A stretch of DNA of 64,000 nucleotides from Burkholderiaceae bacterium. GTDB taxonomy: Bacteria > Pseudomonadota > Gammaproteobacteria > Burkholderiales > Burkholderiaceae_E. The DNA lies in NCBI GenBank assembly GCA_023954135.1, contig JAMLIN010000005.1:1-64000 (forward strand), in the 5' to 3' direction. The notes under the pieces are model-generated. The model saw only the letters and a program-made list of their open reading frames with translations, searched no databases and was not told the DNA's origin. Both the position numbers and the translations under genes were made by a program. Below, one piece after another: positions 8,648-16,119 of the stretch (position 1 is its first letter; every line of letters starts with the position of its first letter).

Positions 8648-9104
8648 GGCGCGCAGTATACGGCCGGCGGCTATTGTCCGAGGTGCCTTCGTGGTCTCGA
8701 TGGCCGCGACCGTCGGGCCGCTTATGTGGCGCTACGACGCCCTTACCAGTCGCAGGGCAGCCCACGTTCTCAATCGTGCCTGTCGGTGAACAGCTACTTG
8801 GCTGCGGCAGCGTCCCGGAGCAAAGGCGCCGACGCCCGAGGCTCTGACGGGCCCCGCCACTCTTGTTCTGGCTTCTGGCTGCACCGGATTCTGCCGCCAG
8901 CTTCGGAGCTATGGTCGTGGGCGTCAATCTTGCCTTCAGTGATGCGTTCATGGCAACCGTCGGCGTTGTATCAAAGCTCATGGACCAGAAGCGGTCTTCA
9001 CGAATTACATCGCTCACAGGTAGCTATCGGTGTACGCGGCCAGCGGGCCTGGAGCAGGTTCCTTGGTAACGGAAAACAACAGAGCCGGTCGCTCCGTGAC
9101 CATG
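8648..9104. other. Intergenic region between czcI and cadR-like gene
   Basis: This 457-base stretch has no gene I can support. Its czcI-proximal 170 bases (8648 to about 8818) hold the czcI promoter, including TATACT on the minus strand at 8655-8660. They are repeated in diverged form at about 11619-11790. The rest, about 8840-9104, shows only unrecognised short frames on both strands with no ribosome-binding site worth calling. Confidence 0.5.
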
Positions 9105-9548
9105 CTACGGAGATAACGAAAGAGGAGGCACGGCGCACGCGAGTGCTTCTTCATGGGCAACGAACGCCAGGTCAGTAAGGATTCCGCAATGCTCGGCGTC
9201 CCCGTGCCCCGGACAGCGTTCCTGGAGGTCCGCGAGATGGCGTTCGAGCACCTGCAGAGATGCGACCCGCTGACGCACCTGGTCGAGGCGCCGGTCGACG
9301 AGGGACCGAGCGTCAACGCAGTTCTCGGCAGGCCGGTCCCGCAGTTGCAATAATCGAGCAATCTCGTCGAGCGCCATGTCAAGCGTACGGCAGTGCCTGA
9401 TGAAGGCGAGACGTTCAAAGTGCTCGAGGCTATAGGCCCGATAGCCGTTGCGGCTCCGCCTCGGGGCCGGCAGAAGGCCCTTTCGCTCGTAGAAATGAAG
9501 CGTCTGAACGCTTACCCGAAAGGTCTTGGCCAGCTCTCCGATTCGCAT
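9105..9548 (-). CDS. cadR: MerR-family Cd/Pb/Zn-responsive regulator (CadR/PbrR type)
   Basis: This 147-residue regulator has the MerR winged helix (MRIGELAK, then LHFYERKGLLPAPRRSRNGYR). A dimerisation helix follows, and three cysteines at 77 (ENC), 112 (ERC) and 121 (EHC) match the metal site of CadR and PbrR. HCGIL is the usual end of the metal-binding loop. It lacks the His-rich tail of Pseudomonas CadR. It faces the Met-rich gene at 9677, and a MerR-type operator lies in the gap. The likely target is that operator, with Cd, Pb or Zn as inducer; which metal cannot be read from the sequence. Confidence 0.88.
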   Translation of the reverse strand: MRIGELAKTFRVSVQTLHFYERKGLLPAPRRSRNGYRAYSLEHFERLAFIRHCRTLDMALDEIARLLQLRDRPAENCVDARSLVDRRLDQVRQRVASLQVLERHLADLQERCPGHGDAEHCGILTDLAFVAHEEALACAVPPLSLSP

Positions 9549-9557
9549 GCGGCCTCC

Positions 9558-9590
9558 TTGACCCTATATCGACTGTAGGGTGTCTAATGA
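9558..9590 (+). promoter_or_regulatory. MerR/CadR-type promoter-operator
   Basis: TTGACC (9558-9563) serves as -35. TCTAAT (9583-9588) sits 19 bases further, the stretched spacing that MerR-family activators act on. Between them is the dyad ACCCTA (9561-9566) / TAGGGT (9576-9581), close to known PbrR and CadR operators. It points toward the Met-rich gene and exporter at 9677-11437. Confidence 0.75.
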
Positions 9591-9676
9591 TAAACGCCCT
9601 TGCTGGACCATGCCCGGCTGTTCCCAAGGGGTTCCGCCGTACCGGGAGTGGGGCGTACACCACCAAGGAGAAATTG

Positions 9677-10249
9677 ATGAACCGACTCACGATGGCTCGT
9701 TTGAGCTTCATTGCTGCGCTTTCGTTAGCCTCAGCGGCTTATGCCCAACAGTCCGTCACAAGCTCACCTCCGTCTGACGGCTCACCTTCGTCGGCAGCCC
9801 CCACACAAGCTGCACCGCCCAATCCAGCCGAGTTCGACGAGCGTTTGGCCGCGGTACAAAAGCAGATGGAGCGAATGCAGGAGCAAATGAACCGCGTTCA
9901 GGACAGCGATGACCCGACCGAGCGCCAGCGCCTGCTTCAGGAACACTGGGCCTCTATGGAGGAAGCTATGACGCAAATGCACGGAATGTGGGGACCCGGC
10001 ATGATGGGGTGTTGCGGCGCGGGGCCCGGGATGATGGGTAGAGGAATGATGGGTCGCGGACAGGGCATGGTGGGACCCGGGATGATGGGCTGGCCCAACA
10101 TGCGCGGGTACTACTCGCAACTCACGCCCGAGCAACTGCGTCAGCGCCAATACATGATGGACCAGTACACGTCCATGCAGCAGCAGATGATGAATCACAT
10201 GCTGTTGCACCAGCAATGGATGGCGCCTCAACAGCCCGCCGCACGGTGA
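9677..10249 (+). CDS. Met/Gly-rich periplasmic protein, putative metal binding
   Basis: This 190-residue exported protein has a signal peptide (MNRLTMARLSFIAALSLASAAYA) and a Pro/Ser-rich linker. An amphipathic helical stretch follows, with spaced methionines (QKQMERMQEQMNRVQ). The centre is dense in GMMG repeats (about residues 110-140) with one CC pair, and a Met/Gln-rich tail ends it. Repeated Met motifs suggest soft-metal (copper or silver) binding, but the promoter looks CadR-controlled, so the metal is open. I chose the ATG at 9677 because AAGGAG lies seven bases before it and a signal peptide follows; an upstream in-frame ATG at 9587 falls inside the promoter. I do not recognise a named family. 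Confidence 0.75.
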   Translation: MNRLTMARLSFIAALSLASAAYAQQSVTSSPPSDGSPSSAAPTQAAPPNPAEFDERLAAVQKQMERMQEQMNRVQDSDDPTERQRLLQEHWASMEEAMTQMHGMWGPGMMGCCGAGPGMMGRGMMGRGQGMVGPGMMGWPNMRGYYSQLTPEQLRQRQYMMDQYTSMQQQMMNHMLLHQQWMAPQQPAAR

Positions 10250-10387
10250 GGCGCGCGGTAACGCGTAGCTAAGTAGGCGCCGAGAGTCGCTTGCGACCCT
10301 CGCCCGAGCCGGTGTCGTTGCAGGCCGGAGCGAGTCTGCCGTGCCGCTCAAGAGACTTGGTGCACCCCAACCAAACCTTTGTTTCAC

Positions 10388-11437
10388 ATGACCACCACGT
10401 ACTCTCGTAGTGTCTTCGTCGTCCCGAAAATGGACTGTCCCGCGGAGGAGCGCCTCGTGCGTCTGGCGCTCGACGGATTGGAGGTTCGTTCGCTCGAGTT
10501 CGACCTGCCTACCCGGCGCGTCACTGTCGCCCATTCTGGTGCTGCTCCTCTGCTATTGAGCCGCCTGGATGTGTTGAATCTCGGAGCCCGACTCGAAAGC
10601 TCAGAGCCCGCACACGACCTTGAGCAATCCGGTGAGAACCTATGGTTAAGCACTTTCTCAGTCTCGGGGATGGACTGCGCCGCCGAAGAGAGGCTCATTC
10701 GAATGAAGCTGGACGACGCGCCGGGCGTCGTTTCCCTCTCGTTTGACTTGCCGGAAAGACAGCTTGGGATTGTTCATCGCGGCACTGCCAAACCCGTGCT
10801 CGAGCGGCTCGCGTCCTTGAACCTGGGGGCCGTGCTGCTCGCCACGCACCCCCACGACGAGGCCGCAGAACCGGTAGCTGATGCGGGGAACGACCGCGAA
10901 CGGCGAACGCTTCAGGCAGTGCTGGGCATTAACGCCGCGATGTTCGTGTTCGAGCTGGCTCTCGGCATCGTCGCGCACTCCACTGGTCTCATTGCCGACT
11001 CGCTCGACATGTTCGCCGACGCTGCCGTGTACGGCCTCGCTCTGTACGCGGTCGGCCGGGCCGCGCATACAAAGGCTCGGGCTGCGCATCTGGCAGGCTG
11101 GCTGCAGTTGCTTCTAGCCTTGGGCGTACTCTTCGAGGTAATCCGTCGCTTTGTGTACGGCAGTGAGCCCGAGCCGACGCTCATGTGGGCGGTCGGCCTA
11201 ATCGCGCTCGCTGCGAACGTTACCTGCCTTGTGCTGGTGGCGCGACAGCGCGACCGTGGCGCGCATATGAAGGCGAGCTACATCTTCTCTGCCAACGACG
11301 TCATCGCGAACTTGGGCGTCATCGCCGCTGGCGTCTTGGTCGGGGTAACGGGTTCTTCGTATCCTGACCTCATCATCGGCACCATCATTGGGCTCATCGT
11401 ACTCAACGGCGCACGGCGCATTCTGCAACTCAAGTAG
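10388..11437 (+). CDS. Cation diffusion facilitator with two N-terminal HMA-like domains
   Basis: This 349-residue inner-membrane exporter has a fused architecture. Two ferredoxin-like metal-binding domains come first, with motifs MDCPAEE (15-21) and MDCAAEE (95-101). A compact cation-diffusion-facilitator domain follows from about residue 175. The TM2 site is ADSLDMFADA, with Asp207 and Asp211 in the D-x3-D arrangement. In TM5 the equivalent residues are Asp304 and Asn308. The HMA-like domains have CxxEE instead of CxxC, a variant expected to favour divalent ions. ATG at 10388 is preferred over a TTG at 10379. It follows the Met-rich gene and probably shares its CadR-type promoter. Zn/Cd/Pb export is inferred. 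Confidence 0.85.
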   Translation: MTTTYSRSVFVVPKMDCPAEERLVRLALDGLEVRSLEFDLPTRRVTVAHSGAAPLLLSRLDVLNLGARLESSEPAHDLEQSGENLWLSTFSVSGMDCAAEERLIRMKLDDAPGVVSLSFDLPERQLGIVHRGTAKPVLERLASLNLGAVLLATHPHDEAAEPVADAGNDRERRTLQAVLGINAAMFVFELALGIVAHSTGLIADSLDMFADAAVYGLALYAVGRAAHTKARAAHLAGWLQLLLALGVLFEVIRRFVYGSEPEPTLMWAVGLIALAANVTCLVLVARQRDRGAHMKASYIFSANDVIANLGVIAAGVLVGVTGSSYPDLIIGTIIGLIVLNGARRILQLK

Positions 11438-11499
11438 AGGCGCGGTCCCGGCTGGACTGCCGAGCCTCGTGGCGACTTGAAGCTATGCTATCCCGGAGG

Positions 11500-11800
11500 C
11501 TCCGAGACTGAGGGCGAAAGCCGGCTGCTGTTTGCTGCGCTCGACCTCCACGGCAGCGCGGCGCTGGTCGAGTTGGAGGCGGCTCGCGAGCAAGGCGGGG
11601 GAGGTGTCCGCCTCGCCGGCGCGCGGCGCGCAGTATACGGCCGGCGGCTAATGCCAGAGGTGCCTCCGTGGTCTGGGCAGCCGCGACCGTCGCGCCGCCT
11701 GAGCGGCGTTCCGACGTCCTTGCCCGTCGCAGGTCAGCCCAAGTTCGCAATGATGTCTGTCGATGAACAGGTACTTGGCTGCAGCCGAACCAAGGAGAAT
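11500..11800 (-). pseudogene. Decayed copy of czcI upstream region joined to a czcC fragment
   Basis: About 11501-11611 is a diverged copy of 7344-7454, coding for the LLASRLQLDQRRAAVEVERS part of CzcC. About 11619-11790 is a diverged copy of the czcI upstream region (8648-8818), including the TATACT box and flanking GCCGCCGGCCG. In the intact operon these two pieces are more than 1 kb apart; here they abut, so czcI and the first 250 codons of czcC have been lost. No intact product is encoded. Confidence 0.8.
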
Positions 11801-11878
11801 CGAGACAGCGATGATGAACAGCCAAAGCCCGACTACGACGGCGAGTGCGGCGACTAGAAACGAACTGGAGATGTTCAT
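11648..11878 (-). CDS. Small single-span membrane protein, C-terminus probably scrambled
   Basis: A 76-residue frame starts four bases after the cusF stop with CAGGAG at good spacing, so translation is plausible. Residues 1-40 form one strongly hydrophobic segment (FLVAALAVVVGLWLFIIAVS) followed by AAAKYLFIDRH. After that the frame runs through the copied czcI upstream DNA and becomes Arg-rich and low in complexity. The natural C-terminus was therefore probably replaced when the scar formed. No family recognised. Confidence 0.45.
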   Translation of the reverse strand: MNISSSFLVAALAVVVGLWLFIIAVSILLGSAAAKYLFIDRHHCELGLTCDGQGRRNAAQAARRSRLPRPRRHLWH

Positions 11879-11881
11879 GAC

Positions 11882-12214
11882 TTACTCCTGTGTTACCTCT
11901 AGCTTCGTGACGGTCGGCCTTCCCTCGAGAATGTCCGCCGTGAATCTCACTTTGTCGCCTGCCTTTACCGCCTCCAGCATGGCGGAGTCAGCGACTGAGA
12001 AAGCCATGGTCATTGGGCCCATGCCAATACTCGGCAAGTCGCCGTGCTTGAGCGTGAGTTCACGAGCGACTTTGTCCACTTTCCGTACCTCACCCTCCGC
12101 CAGCGGCAACTGGGCGCTTTGAGCGTCTTGAACGCCGTCGGGCCTCATGGTTTGCGAGTACGCGCTGGGAATGGCGAACACCAGAGCTGCTGTCAACACA
12201 ATTACGGGCTTCAT
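11882..12214 (-). CDS. cusF: Periplasmic copper/silver chaperone CusF-like
   Basis: This 110-residue protein has a signal peptide (MKPVIVLTAALVFAIPSAYS) and a CusF fold. The core reads LTLKHGDLPSIGMGPMTMAFSV, which carries the His and the two Met ligands (MTM) used for Cu(I)/Ag(I). The aromatic Trp that caps the site in E. coli CusF is not in the usual place. CusF hands copper to the CusCBA pump. Here its start overlaps the stop of a truncated cusA by one base, with AGGAG just ahead. It may now serve the intact RND operon to the right. Confidence 0.86.
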   Translation of the reverse strand: MKPVIVLTAALVFAIPSAYSQTMRPDGVQDAQSAQLPLAEGEVRKVDKVARELTLKHGDLPSIGMGPMTMAFSVADSAMLEAVKAGDKVRFTADILEGRPTVTKLEVTQE

Positions 12215-13580
12215 TACTTCTCCTTTCCATGAACTAACGGGATGGATTCAGACGCGGCTACCGGATGCAGTGGATTGGTTACGCGTGGGGAACGAGACTG
12301 CCGGGACCGACGCAAGCGATGCTGCATCAGCAGCATCCATGCGGCTGGAACGACGAGCATTGAAAGCAGGGGCGCGGTGACCATGCCGCCGACCATCGGT
12401 GCGGCAATCCGCTGCATCACTTCCGACCCAACACCGCCGCCCAGCATGATGGGCAGCAGCCCGGCCATGATGACCGCGACTGTCATCGCCTTGGGTCGCA
12501 CCCTCAACGCAGCCCCTTCCTCGATGGCTTCAATGAGGTCCTTGGTGGCGGTTTGCCCGCGGCTCGCCCGCTTGTCCCAAGCACTCTGCAGGTAGATGAG
12601 CATCACCACACCAAACTCGGCTGCCACCCCGGCCAATGCGATGAATCCCACGATGCTCGCCACGGAGACGGCATGACCCATGGACCAGATGAGCCAGAAC
12701 CCACCCACGAGAGCGAACGGGACGGCGGCCATCACGAGCAGGGCCTCGGCAACGCGCGCGAATGCAAAGTAGAGCAATACGAAGATGATGACCAAGGTCA
12801 GCGGGACGACGACCTCCAGCCGTGCCGCTGCTCGCTCGAGAGCCTCGAACTGGCCACTCCAGGCAATGGAGTAGCCGGGCGGCAGCGTTACATTTTTCAG
12901 GACAGCAGCCTGCATGTCCTTGACTGCCGAGCCCAGGTCCCTGCCGCGAAGGTCGACATACACCCAGCCCGAGAGTCGTGCATCTTCGCTGCGCAGCATG
13001 GTGGGCCCGTCCTCCAGGACAATTGTCGCCACATCGCCGAGCCGCAAGTGGGCGCCTTGCTCGGTGACGAAGGGCAATCTTTGCAAGCTTTCCAGCGAGT
13101 CGCGCAGCTCCCGCGGGTACCGGACATTGATGGGGTAGCGCTGTCGCCCTTCGACCGTCTCGCCGATGTTCTCGCCCCCGATAGCGCTCGAAACAATGGA
13201 TTGGACATCGGCAACGTTCATGCCGTAACGCGCGGCGGCTACACGGTCCACTGCCACGCTTACGTAACGACCGCCCGTGAGGCGCTCGGCAAAGGCTGAG
13301 GTGACGCCCGGAACGGCTTTGACGGCCGCCTCGACCTGAGAAGCGATGCGGTCAATCTCCTTCAAGCTCGGCCCTGAGACCTTCACGCCCACCGGACTCT
13401 TGATGCCAGTCGAGAGCATGTCGATGCGATTTCGGATGGGGGGTACCCAGACGTTGGACAGACCCGGCACCGTAACGGCTTCGTCCAGCTCGGCAATGAG
13501 CATTTCCTCGGTCAAACCTGTCCGCCACTGCTCTTTCGGCTTGAACTGAATGGTCGTCTCGAACATCTCGATGGGCGTCG
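12214..13580 (-). pseudogene. cusA: cusA 3' part, copper/silver RND pump lacking its N-terminal half
   Basis: Roughly the last 450 residues of CusA remain, beginning near [17 protein letters not shown]. They run through the second periplasmic loop, TM7-TM12 and the C-terminus. The first 600 or so residues, including TM4 with its proton-relay acids, are missing. Homology stops at about 13575-13585, where the opposite strand becomes copper-ATPase sequence. An in-frame start at 13650 exists only inside that foreign DNA. The remaining frame is open, so the break is recent or the fragment is tolerated. A working pump is not possible from it alone. Confidence 0.88.
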
Positions 13581-14458
13581 ACGTCGATACCGTCCTGCAG
13601 AAGCTCGCGAGCGTGGAGCGCGCGAGCGAACACCCATTGGCGGCGGCCATCGTCGCTGATGCTCAGGAGCGCGGGCTGAGCCTGTCGCCGGTGACGGACT
13701 TCGACTCGCCGCTGGGCAAGGGCGTGGTCGGCAACGTCGACGGCGCGTACGTTGTATGCGGCAGTGCCAAGTTCGTCCAGGAGCAGGGCATCGAAGCTTC
13801 GCCTATGCAGGCAGCAGCCGAGAAGGTGCGCAGCAAGGCGGCAACCGTCATCTTCGTCGGCATTGACGGCCGGCTGGCCGGGTTCGTCGGCATCGCCGAC
13901 CCCATCAAGGAGACAACGCCGCAAGCTCTCAAGGCCCTGCGCAGGGAGAACGTGCGCGTGGTCATGCTCACGGGCGACGGCAAGACGACGGCCGAGGCGG
14001 TGGGGCGGGAGCTCGGCATCGATGTGGTCATCGCCGACGTGCTGCCGGAGGACAAGGCGTCTGTCGTGCAACGGCTGAAATCCGAAGGACGCATCGTCGC
14101 GATGGCCGGCGACGGCGTGAACGATGCACCTGCGCTTGCAGCGGCCGACGTGGGCATCGCGATGGGGACGGGCACGGACGTGGCTATGGAAAGCTCGGGT
14201 GTGACCCTGCTCAAGGGCGACTTGATGGGCATCGCCCGGGCACGGGCTCTGTCGCAGGCAACGATGAAGAACATCCGGCAGAACCTCTTCTTCTCGTTTG
14301 CCTACAACGTTGCCGGTATCCCGATTGCGGCAGGTGTGCTGTACCCCGCCTTCGGCATCCTGCTGTCGCCGGTGGTCGCCGCGGCGGCGATGGCGCTGTC
14401 GTCCGTGAGCGTCATCGCCAATGCCCTGCGCCTGCGGGCCTTCAGGATGAAAGAATGA
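13577..14458 (+). pseudogene. copA: Copper P-type ATPase 3' part (CopA-like), N-terminal half missing
   Basis: About 290 residues from the C-terminal half of a P1B-type ATPase remain. They start near the [10 protein letters not shown] motif of the nucleotide domain and continue through VVMLTGDGKTTAEAVG, the hinge GDGVNDAPAL and the last two membrane helices. The metal-binding domains, CPC helix and phosphorylation site DKTGT are absent, so the fragment cannot transport. It points away from the cusA fragment, and both lost their 5' ends at the same junction. The 5' boundary given is approximate. Confidence 0.87.
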
Positions 14459-14511
14459 CGGCGACAGGCGACGAATGTATTCAAGGGCGGGTTGCGTCCG
14501 GTGCAACACCC

Positions 14512-14534
14512 CCCGCCACTCGGCAGGTTTTTTG
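14512..14534 (+). terminator. Intrinsic terminator after copA fragment
   Basis: A GC stem (CCGCC / GGCAGG with one bulge, ACTC loop) is followed directly by six T residues. This is the classic arrangement for a rightward terminator 60 bases after the ATPase stop. Confidence 0.5.
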
Positions 14535-14538
14535 TGCC

Positions 14539-14552
14539 TTGATGCAAATCAC
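14539..14552 (+). promoter_or_regulatory. FNR/ANR-like box before the second czcI-type operon
   Basis: TTGATGCAAATCAC matches the FNR consensus (TTGAT, four bases, ATCAA) at all specified positions but the last. A TATAAA at 14578-14583 puts the predicted start about 44 bases from the box centre, close to the class II activator position. Regulation by oxygen is inferred only. Confidence 0.45.
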
Positions 14553-14630
14553 GCTCGCCGAACCCGGCGCAGCTTGGTATAAAGACCCTGCGCTATACGA
14601 AGCACATAACCGTCCTCTAACCTGCGCCCC

Positions 14631-15047
14631 GTGAAAACTCTCCGAATCCTGCTGGTCGTGCTGCTCGCCATGCTGCTGCCCCTGCGCAGCGCGTTGGCCG
14701 TGGTCGTCCATTGCGGGCAGCAGGAGGCTCCGCGCACGGTGAGCGCCGTGCACGAGCACGCGGCGCAGCATCACGATGTCGGCGTCTCCGTGCATGAGCA
14801 TGAGGGGGCGCATGCCCTGCCCGACGCCGCCGAATATAGCGCTCAGGACGCTTCCCCCGACGAGCCTTCCGCGGCACTCGACGGTTGCGGCATGGGCACT
14901 GCGTCGTGCTCGAGCGCTCCGCTGATGGGCTTCGGGCCGGGAATCGTGTTGCCCGCAGCCCTTGCCCAAGCTGACTTCCCGTCCTATCTGGCCCGCGTCG
15001 CAAGCTTCCTTGTCGACGGTCCGGACCGTCCTCCTCGATTCGTCTGA
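14631..15047 (+). CDS. CzcI-like periplasmic protein heading the copper-type RND operon
   Basis: This 138-residue secreted protein has a signal peptide (MKTLRILLVVLLAMLLPLRSALA), several His clusters (HEHAAQHHDVG, HEHEGAH), two Cys-containing segments and a terminal GPDRPPRFV. That ending and the position at the head of an efflux operon match the CzcI protein at 8300-8647. The GTG start at 14631 has no clear ribosome-binding site. The His clusters suggest metal binding in the periplasm. Its role is probably to sense or deliver metal, but this is unproven for the family. Confidence 0.72.
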   Translation: MKTLRILLVVLLAMLLPLRSALAVVVHCGQQEAPRTVSAVHEHAAQHHDVGVSVHEHEGAHALPDAAEYSAQDASPDEPSAALDGCGMGTASCSSAPLMGFGPGIVLPAALAQADFPSYLARVASFLVDGPDRPPRFV

Positions 15048-15153
15048 CTCTCTGAGGCCTCCGCGCGAGGTCTTCAATCGCCCGTTCGCCCTCCAGGCAC
15101 GGGTGCATCGGCAGGCGCCTGCCTGCCTCGTCAGACAGATTTCGAGGAAAGCA

Positions 15154-15645
15154 ATGAACATCCTGAAACTCACGCTCGCTGCCGCACTGGTGGCGCTGCA
15201 AGTCCCTGCGTTCGCCCACGTTGGCGACGACCACGGCCACGCTCCCGCTTACGACGCGAGTCAGGTCAAACAGACTCCCTTCGGGCGCCAAGGTAACCCG
15301 GAGCGCGTCACCCGCACCGTCGAACTGGACATGACCGACGACATGCGCTTCACGCCGGACCGAGTCACGGTCCGCCGAGGCGAGACCGTCAAGTTCGTGG
15401 TTACGAACGAGGGCAAAGTGCTGCACGAGCTCGTGCTCGGCACACGCGAGGAGCTGGCCAAGCACTCCGAAATGATGCGGCAGCACCCGGGCATGGCCCA
15501 CGCCGAGCCGTACATGGCCCACGTCAACCCGGGCGCCAGCGGCGAAGTGGTGTGGCAGTTCAACCGGGTCGGCGAATTCGACTTTGGCTGCCTGCTGCCT
15601 GGCCACTTCGAAGCCGGCATGGCCGGCAAGGTGGTCGTGCAATGA
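15154..15645 (+). CDS. Periplasmic cupredoxin (plastocyanin/azurin type)
   Basis: The protein has 163 residues with a signal peptide (MNILKLTLAAALVALQVPAFA). The C-terminal half is a type 1 copper fold with ligands His91 (VLHELVLG), Cys146, His151 and Met156 (GCLLPGHFEAGM). A His/Met-rich insert (KHSEMMRQHPGMAHAEPYMAH) between the strands could bind extra copper, as in the CopI-type cupredoxins linked to copper tolerance. GAGGAAA lies just before the ATG. It overlaps the next gene by ATGA, so translation is coupled. It most likely buffers or oxidises periplasmic copper for the RND pump downstream. Confidence 0.87.
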   Translation: MNILKLTLAAALVALQVPAFAHVGDDHGHAPAYDASQVKQTPFGRQGNPERVTRTVELDMTDDMRFTPDRVTVRRGETVKFVVTNEGKVLHELVLGTREELAKHSEMMRQHPGMAHAEPYMAHVNPGASGEVVWQFNRVGEFDFGCLLPGHFEAGMAGKVVVQ

Positions 15646-16109
15646 AACGCCGCCAACTTTTGTCGGCGCTGCTAGGCGCCGCCACGGTAGCCGTCGTCCC
15701 CACGTTGCCTGCACTGGCCGCTCCCGCACTGCCGACCGTCGAGGTATTCAAGAGCCCGTACTGTGGCTGCTGCACCGCGTGGGTGGACCACATCAAGGCG
15801 GCCGGCTTCGCTGTCAAGGTCAACATGGTGGACGACACCACGGCTGTGCGCGAGCGCCTTGGCATGCCCCATGTCTACGGCAGCTGTCACACGGCGACGG
15901 TAGATGGCTACGCCCTTGAGGGACACGTGCCGGCGGCCGAGGTCAGGCGCCTGCTTGCCCAACGGCCTGCAGCGGTCGGGTTGGCGGTCCCGGGGATGCC
16001 CGCGAGCTCGCCGGGCATGGACGTGCCGGGCCGCAACGACCCGTACGAGGTGCTGCTCATCGACAAGCGCGGTGGCCGCAGCGTGTTCGCGCGCTACCCG
16101 CAGTCCTGA
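15642..16109 (+). CDS. DUF411 metal-binding periplasmic protein
   Basis: This 155-residue DUF411 protein carries a twin-Arg-like start (MKRRQLLSALLGAATVAVV). The thioredoxin-like core has Cys41, Cys43 and Cys44 in SPYCGCCTAWVDH, then GSCHTATVDGYALEGHVPA, and a conserved Met/Pro loop (GMPASSPGMDV). DUF411 genes recur beside copper and silver RND systems and are thought to bind or hand over metal; no activity has been fixed. Start and cupredoxin stop overlap (ATGA). Confidence 0.85.
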   Translation: MKRRQLLSALLGAATVAVVPTLPALAAPALPTVEVFKSPYCGCCTAWVDHIKAAGFAVKVNMVDDTTAVRERLGMPHVYGSCHTATVDGYALEGHVPAAEVRRLLAQRPAAVGLAVPGMPASSPGMDVPGRNDPYEVLLIDKRGGRSVFARYPQS

Positions 16110-16119
16110 GGAGGCGGCC

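Noticed and set aside
8577-9017. Leftward frame of 147 codons upstream of and overlapping czcI
   Set aside because: No family resemblance, no ribosome-binding site, and it runs through the czcI promoter; the Ser/Arg/Gly-rich tail looks random.
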